Shown here piece by piece: positions 49,102-62,500 of a stretch of 64,000 nucleotides of DNA (position 1 is the first letter of the stretch; every line of letters starts with the position of its first letter). Location of the stretch: positions 6,705,001 through 6,769,000 of the forward strand of contig BSQZ01000034.1 of the NCBI GenBank assembly GCA_033239005.1, read 5' to 3'. The stretch is from Lamellibrachia satsuma. Its lineage: Eukaryota > Annelida > Polychaeta > Sabellida > Siboglinidae. Below the pieces are notes generated by a model, which saw only the letters and a program-made list of their open reading frames with translations, searched no databases and was not told the origin of the DNA. The position numbers and the translations under genes were made by a program.

Positions 49102-49126
49102 AATAAAAAAGTTTTTAAAAAAAAAA
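49102..49126 (+). promoter_or_regulatory. Candidate polyadenylation signal with A-rich tract
   Basis: AATAAA at 49,102 is followed within 20 bp by a run of ten A. This could be the 3' end of the Tudor transcript or the tail of a retroposed sequence. Another AATAAA lies at 48,948. Confidence 0.3.
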
Positions 49127-49962
49127 CGCCTCATTGGTGCCATTTTATGCATTATGTGACCACCGTTTTATAGAAGCTCACCCTGGGAGCCATGTTCTAG
49201 GGAAATGGTTAAAGGAAATTATCTGAAAAAGAAGCAGGAGATATGTTAGCATTGTGAGAAAAAGATCGCCTTCCACAAACGAGGAGACGTGGCACCTTTG
49301 TAATGAGTGCCATATCTTAATGTCTGGAGTGGGGGGCTCCAATTATTTGGAATCACTATACATATAATACAGTTGCTAATTCAAATGATTGACAATGTAT
49401 GTTGAATAACGTGTGGTCTTGATCAAATTACATCAATTTATTATTCAGTCGCGCCATCTGCCACATAGTATTTAGTGAAACTGATAACAGCGCCATCTGT
49501 TGCACGATTCCCAAAGTAACAGAAACAACACATTTGTACAGGAAAGGAGTACTTTTTCAAACCAATCAAACCGTGTCTTGTTATAGAAGATATGTGAGTC
49601 AAAGAAGTAAAAAAGTTTGATTACAAGTTTTAAAGCTCCACTGCTGCTGTCATTTTGCCTGTTCTCTACTCAACAAGTGTGTACATTGCATTGTGTTGTT
49701 AGTACTTGATGCAGAGATACATCCTTTATGAACAGGTGTCCCTTATTCAACTGTTGGTGTTTGACCTGTGGGAAATGCAGGAACATCCCTGGGATTTTCT
49801 CCAATAATGGTACTTAATTCGTGTAATATCCTTGATGGAAAATGACGAGAATCCAATTAAGGGAATAACCAATTCATTGAAAATTCATGGGAATAACCAG
49901 TATCCTTGTGTACGATCTAATGTGATAACAACGATTTTTATGATAACAACATAATTGTTGCA
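49127..49962. other. Unassigned intergenic sequence
   Basis: No coding, RNA or repeat feature recognised. Confidence 0.45.
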
Positions 49963-50068
49963 TCGTTGTCTAAGAGACATCGTTGTCTAAGAGACATCGT
50001 TGTCTAAGAGACATCGTTGTCTAAGAGACATCGTTGTCTAAGAGACATTGTTGTCTAAGAGACATTGC
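49963..50068. repeat. 17-bp tandem repeat, about six copies
   Basis: Units of CATCGTTGTCTAAGAGA, the last copies with CATTG. It sits just beyond the 3' end of LINE copy 2. Confidence 0.9.
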
Positions 50069-50084
50069 TTTCCTTCCAGTTCCG

Positions 50085-51700
50085 CGAAAAAAGATTGAAC
50101 AAAATTGCCATCCCAGGCAAAAACCCAGACGACAAATGGACAAGGGAGCCGTTGGCTTATCGAGAGTCCAACAATTTTAATCTATGTGTAATCTACCGTC
50201 CTGAGATGTGACAACCTTGTTTTTAAACATATTCACGCTGTTAGCAGTTACACAATCCATAGACAATTTGTTCCATTTATTTATTGTTTTCCTGGTATCC
50301 AATCTACACTGATCCTTTACTAATTACCTCAGTTACCTCAGTTACCTCATGGCCTCTAGTTCTATTATCTATTATTTTGAGTGGGAAAACAATATTTCTT
50401 AAAAACTTCAATTTAATCTCCTCTTAACTTCTTGTCTCTAGGGTTTTTAAACCGCGTTCTTTCAGTTTTTCTTCATAACTAAGGTATCAGTTTTGGAATC
50501 ATTTTATTTGCTCTCCTCTGCTTTCTTTCAGGCATATCTCTCTCCAAGATAGTATACAGTACTCTAAATGATAACTATTGATTTATACAGAGGTATAATA
50601 TATATTTCTCCAAATTCTCTGTCAGTCAGCCGTTCTAGCCAGTCGATTATGCCATAACTGATACCATGGGTTTTAATTTAAGTAGTAATCTTAATAAATA
50701 ATGATGTGGCACTTTGTCAAAAGCTTTCTGAAAATCTAAGTATATAATATCTACTGGTGATGCCTCGTTTATCCACTTAGTGATTTCTTCCAAAAAAATA
50801 ACATATTTGTTAAGCATGACTCTCTTTTTGAAATCCGTGTTCAGATGGATTGAATAATTTTTGCCTCACAAGGAAGTCCACCATATGGTCTTTGATTAAC
50901 GTTTCTAATAATTTACAAATCACTGGTGTTAAACTCACTGGTTGAAGTTGAACACATTTGTAAGTGGTGTACTAATTTGTTCTACTGTTTCCATTAGCAA
51001 TTTTAGAGGAATTCAATCCACTCCAGGTCATTGCCTTTATTTTCTTAACTACCATTTCTGTAGTTACAATTAACTGCTTTAAATAGTAAGATTTAGCCTC
51101 CTGAAATTTGCTATTTTCTAATAGCTTCTTTTGACAAGTGTTTCTTTTTAGATCGTTTTCTTTGTTTTTTCAAGTGAACAAATTGATCAGTGACACCATC
51201 AATAACATTATAGAATGTTCCAACATTCAATTGCTGTTTTGTTCCTCAGCATGCTATTCCAATCTAGCTAAGTATTTTCTCATATCTTTATATTTACCTT
51301 TGTGGAAGTTTCTCCTGTATTTTGTTATTTGTACTTTCTGATTTTACTTTGAGGTCTAAATGTATTTGATTACGATCACTGTTGCCCAATGGCTCATGTA
51401 TTTTGACATTGTCCACTAATTTATTTTGTGAAGACAAAACTAAATCTAATACATTATCTCCCTTGGTTGGTTCTAGAACGTGTCGAGTAAGGAAGCTGTC
51501 CGATTTAAAAATAGAAACTGTTGGTCCTCACCCCCTGTACTCTCTAGATATTTCTATTGTATGTGTCCGTGGTTGAAATCTACAATTGTGATACATTCCC
51601 CTTTACTAACTTCCTTTATAGTGTTTTGTAATGTTATGTTATCATCTTCGTTTATGTTTGGACTTCAGTAAACTAATCCAATAGTTAATGTCGAATTTCC
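50085..51700 (-). mobile_element. Degraded LINE copy 2
   Basis: On the minus strand it follows the same 3'-to-5' order as copy 1. It has a terminal GGGATGGCAATTTTG tail region, the C-terminal tail, an RT region (ACTTTGTCAAAAGCTTTCTG on the plus strand at 50,707 corresponds to QKAFDKV), and an endonuclease region up to about 51,690. Many indels and internal deletions leave no long frame, so it is older than copies 1 and 4. Confidence 0.85.
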
Positions 51701-52187
51701 TGTAACTGTATTGCACCAAACAACTTTGCTTAGCTTCCCTTTCTAGTTTTATTTCTTAAGCCTGAATAAATTCTTTATTATATAAAATGACTCCTCCCTC
51801 GCCTTATTCCTATTTGATCTCTCCTAAACATTACGTATCCCGTCAGTCTTAATTCAGCATCTGATATGTCTATTTTGGCTCATGATTCGGTAATACCAAT
51901 TATGTGAGGGTTAATATCTTCTACCATAATGTTTAATTAGTTTTTCTTATTTACTATGCTCGTTGCATTTAAACACACACATTTATAACCATATAAAAAG
52001 CTGCTAAACAGAGAAGAAATGAGACCAGATGTTGCCAAATGTAGCACTGACTGCACTGAAATGTATGTTAACTTGATTGCGTAACTAAAGATGTTACCTT
52101 TCCTTGTTGATATTAAAACATTTCTTTCTAAAATGGTGTGTGATGTCTGCGTTTTGTGACTTGTAATTTGGCGTTTCGAGTTAATTT
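51701..52187. other. Unassigned sequence downstream of the prominin-like gene
   Basis: AT-rich. The part next to 51,700 may still be LINE copy 2 5' sequence. Nothing else recognised. Confidence 0.4.
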
Positions 52188-52399
52188 TTAATCTGATTTT
52201 GCATCATCTTCCTCTGCCGTCTCATTTTCGCTCCATTCCGGGTAGAATGTCATCATCTACTGACGCCACAGAGACGGCGACTGCTAGCGCCAGTGGGCAG
52301 CAGTGTGTCATCGTAGATCTACTGAATCACATAGTCGCTCTAGGGTATGATGGTTGTCTGGCCCACGTCAGTCAAACTCCTCAATTCTGCAACGAATAA
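52188..52399. other. Ambiguous coding-like segment
   Basis: The minus strand contains FYPEWSENETAEEDDAKSD followed by a stop at 52,188, which could be an acidic cytoplasmic-tail end for the prominin gene. However, the only nearby acceptors do not match the phase left by the exon at 52,933-52,998. The plus strand has an overlapping frame from 52,243 (MSSSTDATETATASASGQQ, then CVIVDLLNHIVALG) that could be a first exon of another gene. Neither is proven. Confidence 0.25.
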
Positions 52400-52932
52400 T
52401 GAACATGTGCATTTAACATAAAACGAGTGAATACGTGTCACAACAAGTGGGTCCCTTGCTGCAAAACAAGAATTATTTTTAGTCAACGGTGAAACGACGC
52501 AAGTTCTCCTCGTTTGGCCACGTCACTCAACACACCATTTAAAAAATGATCCTGTACGGCACCCTGGAGGGCAAGAGAAGACACCATGGAGGGCAAGAGA
52601 AAACACCTGGAGGGCGAGAGAAGACAGCCTGGAAGGCAAGAGAAGACGGGGTCTACACAGGAAACACTGGCTGGATAACATACAGGTATGGACCAAGCAA
52701 AGTTACCGACCCAATGCACAGCAGAAGACAGCACAAAGCTGGTGAAGAATAGATGTAGAAATCCCACCGCTACGACCGTCCTGGTGAAGGAGGTAAAAGT
52801 ATTGGAGGCACTTGAAGCTGCTTCCTCTAATTAGTCCATCGCGAACCAGGCTCGTTGATATCCAGATATGTAGAGTGTGAATCGTAGCGTTTAACAAACA
52901 GAGAGATTGACAGAATAACGGTTGTGACTTAC

Positions 52933-52998
52933 CGTGGGTCGTAGTACGGGTTTATGTAGGCCGGTGGGAGATTGTTGTACTGGTTCTCGCTGCAGTCC
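52933..52998 (-). CDS. Prominin exon: cytoplasmic tail with PPAY
   Basis: Encodes (E)[21 protein letters not shown] and ends in phase 2. The acceptor (CTGCCTGTCAG) joins in frame to VTE of the previous exon. PPAY matches the PPxY ligand of WW domains, and several tyrosines are clustered around it. The donor GTAAGTCAC is strong, so at least one more exon follows. Confidence 0.8.
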
Positions 52999-55900
52999 CT
53001 GACAGGCAGAAGACATTTTTTTATTATATAATTCACTACATAGTCTAAACACACTACATTAAACACATATAGTATGAACGTTTTTATCATAAAATCATAC
53101 TATATGGCAGCGTTTCTCAGCTGGTGTCCTCGGCCCACTGGGGGGCCGAAGAGAGCTGCCAGGGGGTCCACGAGATGGCAGTGGAAAATTATAGTTTTAA
53201 ATTACTTGGTAAAATAAAACAAATTAAAGTTTCTGACTAACTATGAAAGCGACCACCTATAGCCGCCAATCTTCTCCTCGTGTATCTACTATACATATAT
53301 ATATACATCACGTTAACAAAACCATACATTTACTGCCGTATAACGATCGAAAAATGAAAACTAAACTCAAAGCTCCACGATTACCATACGCAATAGTTTC
53401 ACAGTGAATCCGCAAGGTGCTACTATAAGCAGCGCCTCTTGCGGATTCATTGTGGAGCTTTGTGGGTAACTTTTTGGTGCTGTGCGTCGTCAAACATAAA
53501 AATGGACAAATGTATTACTTACCCATCCTCTTCAAAACAAGTGCCAGTAAGTAAGCTGACATATTGATATACTGTGACATTTATTTCATTTAAATATGTT
53601 TGTTTAATTAGTAATAGTTAACAAGCAGTGTAATGGCACTAGCAACAGCAAATACGTTTTCTTTTAATGTTTAATAAACACACATTTTAAAAGCAATAAC
53701 TTTTAACATCATTTTAGCAAGAAGGCGGTTGCTAGTGCCATTACACTACAAGAAGGCGGGGGGATGCCATATTTTATGTAGGGGGGGGGTCCCTGGAATT
53801 TTGTATTGGACACAGGGGGGCCTTGGAGGCAAAAAGGTTGAGAACCGCTCCTACATAGCATACTATATCTGTTCTAACATCTTGACTTCACTAATGATAC
53901 ATGTCCACGTACTCGCCATTCATGCACATGGAAGTGACTTCACTAATTATATATGTCCACGTATTCACCATTCGTGCACATGGAAATTACTTCACTAATT
54001 ATATATATATCCACGTACTAACCATTCGCCACGTACTCACCATTCGTGCGCATGGAAGTGACTTCACTAATTATATATGTCCACGTACTCCCCATACGTG
54101 CACATATAAGTGACTTCACTAATTATATATGTATCCACGTACTAACCATTCGTCACGTACTCACCATTCGTGCACACGGAAGTGACTTCCCTAATGATAT
54201 ATGTCCACCTACCCACCATTCGTGCGCATGGAAGTGACTTCACTAATTATATATGTCCACGTACTCACCATTCTTGCATATGGAAGTGACTTCACCAATG
54301 ATATATGTCCACGTTCTCACCGTTTGTGCATATGGAAGTGACTTGTTTTAACATTAAAAGGTTTCTGTTTTAATTAATTATGGTTATCTATACTGGTTTA
54401 AAGATGTATGTACACTAGTATTATTATATATGTGTATATATTTTATTTGTGTAAATGCATATCTCTATTGTTTCATTATTTGTTATTTTTTCTTGTTCTT
54501 GATTTCACTAATGATATATGTTCGTGCACATGGAAGTGACTTCACTAATGATATAATGTTATGTCCACGTACTCACCATTCCTGCACTGGTTCAGCCGGC
54601 TTGGCTATCACAAACCTTGGCACTCTGGTAAATGATAAAGACGACGATGTGATTAGTTTTAAATGAGCAGCCATCTTTGTGTAGTGGTGAGCTTCTAACA
54701 CTGTAAACTATATTAGAGACGAAAGTGATATTTATTATAAATATAATATTATATTTAAGATAACCTCGGTAGTAATTAACATGTTGCTTCGACTCCTGCA
54801 TTAACACATAGCTATTATGAAGTTGGTTCTTTGATGATACACTGATAGCGATCTTTATAATAACAGGTGTCTTCATGTGCTGCACCACGTAAGGCCACAA
54901 CATCTTCCTATTGCAATACTTAATTTGTACTTGCAATGTCACTTTCCTCAAATTCTAAACGAAAGTGAAGCAATTTATACATGTAATGTTCATTCCTATT
55001 TTAATGCGACTGAAGTACACTATTTGTATAGAATTGTGTCCTTTGCATTTACTGTCTTATATATTTATCCTGCTCTGTGTGCGTTACACTTCTCTGTGTG
55101 CGTTACACTTCTCTGTGTGCGTTACACTTCTCTGTGTGCGTTACACTTCTCTGTGTGCGTTACACTTCTCTGTGTGCGTTACACTTCTCTGTGTGCGTTA
55201 CACTTCTCTGTGTGCGTTACACTTCTCTGTGTGCGTTACACTTACTCCGTCACTTTTTCCTCCCACTGCATGCGACAGAAGTACTTGGAGAGGTTTAAGT
55301 TGAACGCGATCGCAGGTATCACGAAGAAGAGAAATGCGCCCAGCGAAAACCAGAAACCGTTCTGAAAGAAAACATAAAGACAATGCGCACGCATACACGA
55401 TGGATGGCAACCTGGTTAATTCGTCTAAAGATACGTTTGCTTTATTAAAAAAATCGCGCTTTTGCAACTAGCAAAACTTTAAAACCGGAACATTTCTGTG
55501 TGCACAATAAAATGTGATAACCATTGTATTCAGAGGTGCCAATTATGACAAGTCTCCTGCATTTTTAACAAGATTGCCATCCCAAACAACAAGTTCCAGA
55601 TAGCAAGTGGACAAGGAAGTCATTGGCTTATCAAGAGTCCAACAATTTTATTATCTATGTATAGCCCGCCCTTATCAGATATCTGTCAATTATATTTTTA
55701 AACATATACACACTACCAGCATTAACACAATCATTTGGCAGTTTGTTCCATTAATTTATCATCCTCTGTGAGAAAGAGTACTTTCTCATGTCCAACCTAC
55801 ACTGTTCTTTAACTAATGCTGATTGGTCTCCTCTTAGTCTCCTGGTCTCTAAGTATTGTCAAACCGTATTCTAATAAGCGGCTTTCATAACTAAGGCCTC

Positions 55901-56405
55901 TCAATTCTGGAATCATTTTAGTTGCTTTTCGTTGTATTCTTTCTAGCTTGTCTATGTCCTTCTTACGATACGGCCTCCATGCTTGAATACAATATTCCAA
56001 ATGTGGTCTAACTATTGCTTTGTCCAGGGGTATAATTAGCTGTTTCTCCTTATACGTGATAGTTCTACTAATTAGCCCTATAATTTTATTTCCTTTTGAA
56101 GCAGCAATCCCACGTTGTTCAGAAACGTTCATGTCAACAATAAATGTTACTCCTAAGTCCTTTTCTTGTGTAGTTCTACCCAGTACAGTATCCCCCATTT
56201 TACATTCGTCGTCCATGTTTCCATGTCCTATGTGTATGCATCTGCACTTCCCAAAATTTAAAAACATTAGACATTGTTCTGGTCATTTAACCAATTTATC
56301 TAGATTATTCTGTAAACTTTGTTTATCTGTATCATTAGTACCTTTTCGGAATACTTTTGTGTCATCTGCAAATATCAGTACTTTGCTAGATATGTCATCT
56401 TCCAA

Positions 56406-56470
<65 letters not shown>

Positions 56471-56493
56471 CAGATCCGTATTAGGCCCTATAC

Positions 56494-56588
<95 letters not shown>

Positions 56589-59500
56589 CAGCATAGGGCC
56601 TAATCTAATACTGATCCCTGTGGTATCCCACTCAAAACAGATTTCCAGTTTGAAATCTCAACATCTACTATTACTCTCTGTCTTCAGTGTGTAAGTCACT
56701 TTTCTGCCCAGTTGATTACATCATTACCTATACCGTGCTCTTTTAATTTAAATAACAATCTTTGATGTGGCACTTTATCGAAAGCTTTCTAGAAATCTAA
56801 GTAGGCAACATCCACTGATGACCCGTCATCTACCAACTTTGTAATTTCTTCAAAAAAACGTAAGAGATTGGTTAGACATGACCTTGCTTTTAGGAGATGT
56901 ATTTATTAATTTATGTTTTACAAGGAATTCCACCATGTGATCTCTAATTAATGTTTCGAGTAATTTACATATAACAGATGTTAAACTCACTGGTCTGTAA
57001 TTTTCTGGCTTGTTCCTCGATCCCTTCTTAAATAGCGGCGTAATGTTTGCTTCTTTCCAACTGTCGACCAGGATATTTACTTATTTGCCAACTGTGTCAT
57101 ATCTCCTGTGTGTCCTTCTTTTTCAAATAATCTGCTTTCAAAACCAATTCCGCGTTGTATAAACAACTGGCAAGAGAATACATAAAATGGCACTGTTTAG
57201 ACGTTCATGTTTCAATCGTGCAAATCTTTGAATAATTCCTTTATTTTATCTCCACCAGGTGAATATCCTTCAATCCAAAACTTTGGATATGTGAGTACGA
57301 ATATCAACAATCGTTGTCGAGTCCTACCAGTGGGCGTACGAAGGCATGGCACAAGGCGCGTCGAGCCGACTCCCAGCTGTCCCATACTTCTCGACACCGC
57401 ATATCGTTCTTCACCTAAAACAAGACGAGGAACGGTGTCGGAGGCAAATAATCATCAAGTATGCGTGTAAACCGCATTACTTATGCCGTTCTTTCTACGA
57501 AGGTTTCTAAGCGACATGTCTTGGCTATGTATTGTGTGAATGTTCCTACCCTCTGCCTATGTTATTATCACAATTTGTCGCCGTCCTTTATGTATCGTAT
57601 TTACGTTTTTATTCTTCGATAAGCGTGATGACAATTTGTCACGAAAGCCCTACCAATATGTCTTTCTTATCCACACGGACAAGGTGAATGCCGTTAAGTT
57701 CATGTCAACTGATGGAATTTAATTAATAAATACGATGTTAACAAATGATAACTACAAGTTGTAGTATTAAATGCATATCAGCAACAATAATAATAACGAG
57801 ACAGTGGGAAACAAGACAACCATACAAGGTAAGTACAGTGGGAAACAAGACAACCATACAAGGCAAGTACAGTGGGAAACAAGACAATCATACAAGGCAA
57901 GTACAGTGGGAAACAAGACAACCATACAAGGTAAGTACAGTGGGAAACAAGACAACCATACAAGGCAAGTACAGTGGGAAACAAGACAACCATACAAGGC
58001 AAGTACAGTGGGAAACAAGACAACCATACAAGGCAAGTACAGTGGGAAACAAGACAACCATACAAGGCAAGTACAGTGGGAAACAAGACAACCATACAAG
58101 GCAAGTACAGTGGGAAACAAGACAACCATACAAGGCAAGAACAGTGGGAAAAAAGACAACCATACAAGGCAAGTACAGTGGGAAACAAGACAACCATACA
58201 AGGCAAGAACAGTGGGAAAAAAGACAACCATACAAGGCAAGTACGCACCGACTTTTCAAGTTGATCAGAAAACTGGTCGACAGTTGCCAAGATCCGCTTT
58301 ACGAATTTCTCCGTCACCTGTGAGCAGGATATAATGAACAGACGTCTTTAATAGAACATGTACTTGTGAACAGAACCGTTTATAAATTGTATAAGCTGCC
58401 TGTCTGAAAATACATACAATTGTGAGAACCGTTGAAAGATTGTCCAAAAGTATTCGATGTCCTTCTACTCGTTGGCGTCTGGTGACGTTTAATACCCTTG
58501 GCTATGGTGTAAACCTTCCATTGTATTCGGGTATGAACTAGTGTCTAACATGCGCACTCAGACACATCGGTTGACGTAGCAATTTGTGACTTAATGATAA
58601 CGTGAGGCCAATATACGTCATAGAGAAAAGGAAATATAAATTAACAAGATGTGACAGCTTACCTCTTTTATCATGGCCTTGCCTTTTTCTCGAACAATGG
58701 TTTCGGCCGTTTTAACTGATTTTATGATGTCATCTATTTCCGCCTACAAAATATTTTGAAATGCAATATATGTTTAATCGTTAAATACTAAGGAACAGTT
58801 TAGTAGTTTGCACAAGAGACGCACATTGTATTAGTTAAACCACTTCAAAAACTATCATTAACAAGAACACACGTTGTTGTATAGAATAGAAATGCAAGTT
58901 TTAATTGTTTACAAACCGTAGCTTAGTTATGCTCTGTTTCTTGTCTCTGTGCTTTTTTCACTTTAATTCGATATAAGGGTATGTAACCTTCAGCCATATT
59001 ATTAGTTTCCGAAGTCATACCAAATTCTAGCACTGTGCATTTGAAATACATGTACCCGTTGATACTCACTGGTATCAGTTGTGTCTTGACTTGCAACGCA
59101 ATGATATCCTCCAGTACCGAAGTCTGCAAAGGAAACATTAGGCGTGCGAATGTCATTGAATGGATACGTTATAATTAATAAAAAACGAAACAACACAGGT
59201 TAAAAAAAACTGTGTAGATTTAGTACTGCACAAAATGCATATGACGATTGCTACCAGTTAACAAAACGTTTGGTTGCGATGGATTGGGATCCTTGTCTAA
59301 GTTCTTGTTGCTCATCTCTTTATCTCTGAAGTTCGGGGTGAGGCTGGTAGTGATTTAGGTTCTTGATATCCTTCTTCTTCTCTTGTTGATCCCGTTTCAC
59401 TGCCGTCTCCACCACGCATCTCTACTCCCTCTATACATCTCTATACATCTCTACTCCCTCAGTACATCTCTACTCCCTCTATACATCTCTACTCCCTCTA

Positions 59501-62500
59501 TACATCTCTATACATCTCTACTCCCTCTATACATCTCTACACATCTCTTCTCCCTCTATACGTATCTATACATCTCTACTTCCTCTATACATCTGTATAC
59601 ATCTCTACTCCCTCTATACATCTCAACATCTCTACTCCCTCTAAACATCTCTACACATCTCTTCTCCCTCTATACATATCTACTCCCTCTATACATCTCT
59701 ATACATCTCTACTCCCGCTATACATCTCTACACATCTCTTCTCCCTCTATACATACTCCCTCTATACATCTCTACTCCCTCTATACATCTCTACACATCT
59801 CTTCTCCCTCTATACGTATCTATACATCTCTACTCCCTCTATACATCTCTATACATCTCTACTCCCTCTATACATCTCTACACATCTCTACTCCCTCTAT
59901 ACATCTCTACACATCTCTTCTCCCTCTATACATCTCTATACATCTCTACTCCCTCTATACATCTCTATACATCTCTACTCCCGCTATACATCTCTATACA
60001 TCTCTACTCCCGCTATGCATCTCTATACATATGTATACATCTCTATACATCTCTATACATTTCTACTCCCTCTATACATCTCTATACATCTCTTCTCCCG
60101 CTATACATCTCTACACATCTCTTCTCCCTCTATACGTATCTATACATCTCTACTCCCTCTATACATCTCTATACATCTCTACTCCCTCTATACATCTCTA
60201 CACATCTCTTCTCCCTCTATACTCTATACATCTCTACTCCCTCTATACATCTCTATACATCTCTACTCCCTCTATACATCTCTATACATCTCTACTCCCT
60301 CTATACATCTCTATACATCTCTACTCCCTCTATACAGCTCTATACATCTCTCCAGTTCTCCCTTCTAAGTATTCCCCCTATAACTCGCACTGGTAACTAG
60401 ACGAGGAATACATTACCTGCTGTTGAGCGGTCTCTCTGACGACGATGTCGTGTAGGTCTCTCAGCCTGTCTGATTCTGACAGAAGGTCCGTCTATTGATG
60501 CACAACACACATTTAATTGTGACATATCAATATTCGCAGTATGGCCAGATTAAAATACAGATCGCTGCCCTTGCCTGTAGTCATGAATGCGGTACATAGG
60601 GATAGGTAGCTCTAAGTAGTAGGAAGAACAAGGCTATTCGGGCAGTGTCAAGTGGAAATTGTTGCAAACAACGATAGTTCCATATGGTAAATATGTTGTT
60701 GTCGTTATTATTATTTTTACAATCACGACGTCGAAGAGGACATCAACTTACAATACAACTTACGACTTGACTTGGAATTAAGAGAGATTACTCGAGACTT
60801 GACTTGGACTTGTAGGTCATTTACTTGAGATTTGACTTGGCAGTTTGAGACTTCACAACACGTCTGATGAACAGTGAATGTTTGTATGACGGATGTTTAG
60901 ATGCGTGTGCTTAAACATATTACGATGTCGCACAGGAAGTCAATGCAAAGATTTCAAAAATGACACCTAATTAGAAAAACGAGGAGATCAACTAACTACA
61001 TTTGCCAAACACTGTTGCATATGTTGATGTGGTGCGATATAATTAACAAGACTATTTTGAAAGAGGGAACTGCAACAGTCGAGTCTACTTTTAACAAGAG
61101 TCTACTTATAACAAGAGTCTACTTTTAACAAGAGTCTACTTATAACAAGAGTCTACTTATAACAAGAGTCTACTTATAACAAGAGCACAGACAACTACTG
61201 AAGAATACGGCGAAGATCGTCTGCAATGTTCGTCATCATGTCAAAGTTGTGCCGATCACAATATTTTTGTCATGTAGTGGATGTCAATACGTCGCCGTCA
61301 CCACGATCGTGTCGTCGACGTTATCTTTGATAATTTCGACGATGTTATATCCGTTGCCGTCTCCTTTGTGATAATGAAGATATCACTTTCGTTAGAGAGT
61401 AATAATTTACACTTACTTTTTTGGATAGACATACTGGACATATTGAAACTAAAACTAGGACTTACTTTGACCTTATTGTTGGTGCCGTCTGTTGCGACAT
61501 CTCTGATGTGCCTCGACATTTCCAACATGTCCGACTTCTCGATTTTTCTGTTCAACTGTGAAAATGAACTTAGTTGCTACAATTATTATACTTATGTTTA
61601 TATACATTTAACAATAGGGTAGTCTTCTCAGGTGCATGAATTTGGAACAATTCGTTAACAGGGTAATCCTCAGGCTTATTCGTTCACAGTCGAAGCTTAA
61701 GGTTACGGCTATAGCTATATGTATTGTATAAGTTTTCCAAATAGAAACCGGTTTACCAAAGGCATGCTGATGATCATTTAGTCAATGTGCCCAACGAGGA
61801 TGTCAATCGCCACATAAATTACGTGGGTTCAGGTCTGGCCTAATGTAAGCGTTTTATTTTTAGGACGCGGCCTCGACTTCTGGGGGCGCTCACAACATCA
61901 CTCGGTTAAAATTCCGCACGCTTAATTTCTCACAGTCGAAATCTCTTCGTTCAAAGTAATCGGCACAAGTACTTGCCACAGTCTTGGCGCCGATGTAGTT
62001 CAGCTGGACAGCGGACTTGAACTTTCGCAAGCGTGTCTCCGTCTCGTTGGACAACAGAGTCAATGACGTCAGGTCGACGTCGATCTTCTCCATCAAAGAG
62101 TCAACGTTGATCGACTGTAGCACGTGAAATAACATTATCTGCGGCATGACGAACAAATAAAAAACACGAGCGTCCTTCACCTTTACCTTGACGATATGTT
62201 GCTGACATCTTGTTTTTGTCAAAATGTTTAGCTCGTTTTCTCTATACACATACAGTGTACCTTTTTGGAAAAACATCATTTTACTTGTATCGATTTCACA
62301 GACGACTGTCTAAACGCTGTACACGAGAAACAGTAAAGCACCTGTTGCACTCGGTGACGTGTGAGATGATGTATTTGCTAAAGACGTCACATAGCGCATT
62401 AGGTAAATGTATAATTAAAATTCGTTGTTTTTAATTCACGGAGTAGGCAAATAACTACCGTTCCAATAACGTGATGTGAGCAAAATATGTCTACTGGTTA

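Noticed and set aside
57745..58334. Lys/Gln/Thr-rich frames near the prominin exon
   Set aside because: Generated by the 34-bp array, on the wrong strand relative to the gene. Only 58,249-58,317 on the minus strand is coding.
59383..60396. 337-codon Leu/Tyr/Ser frame
   Set aside because: Translation of the CATCTCTA-type compound array.
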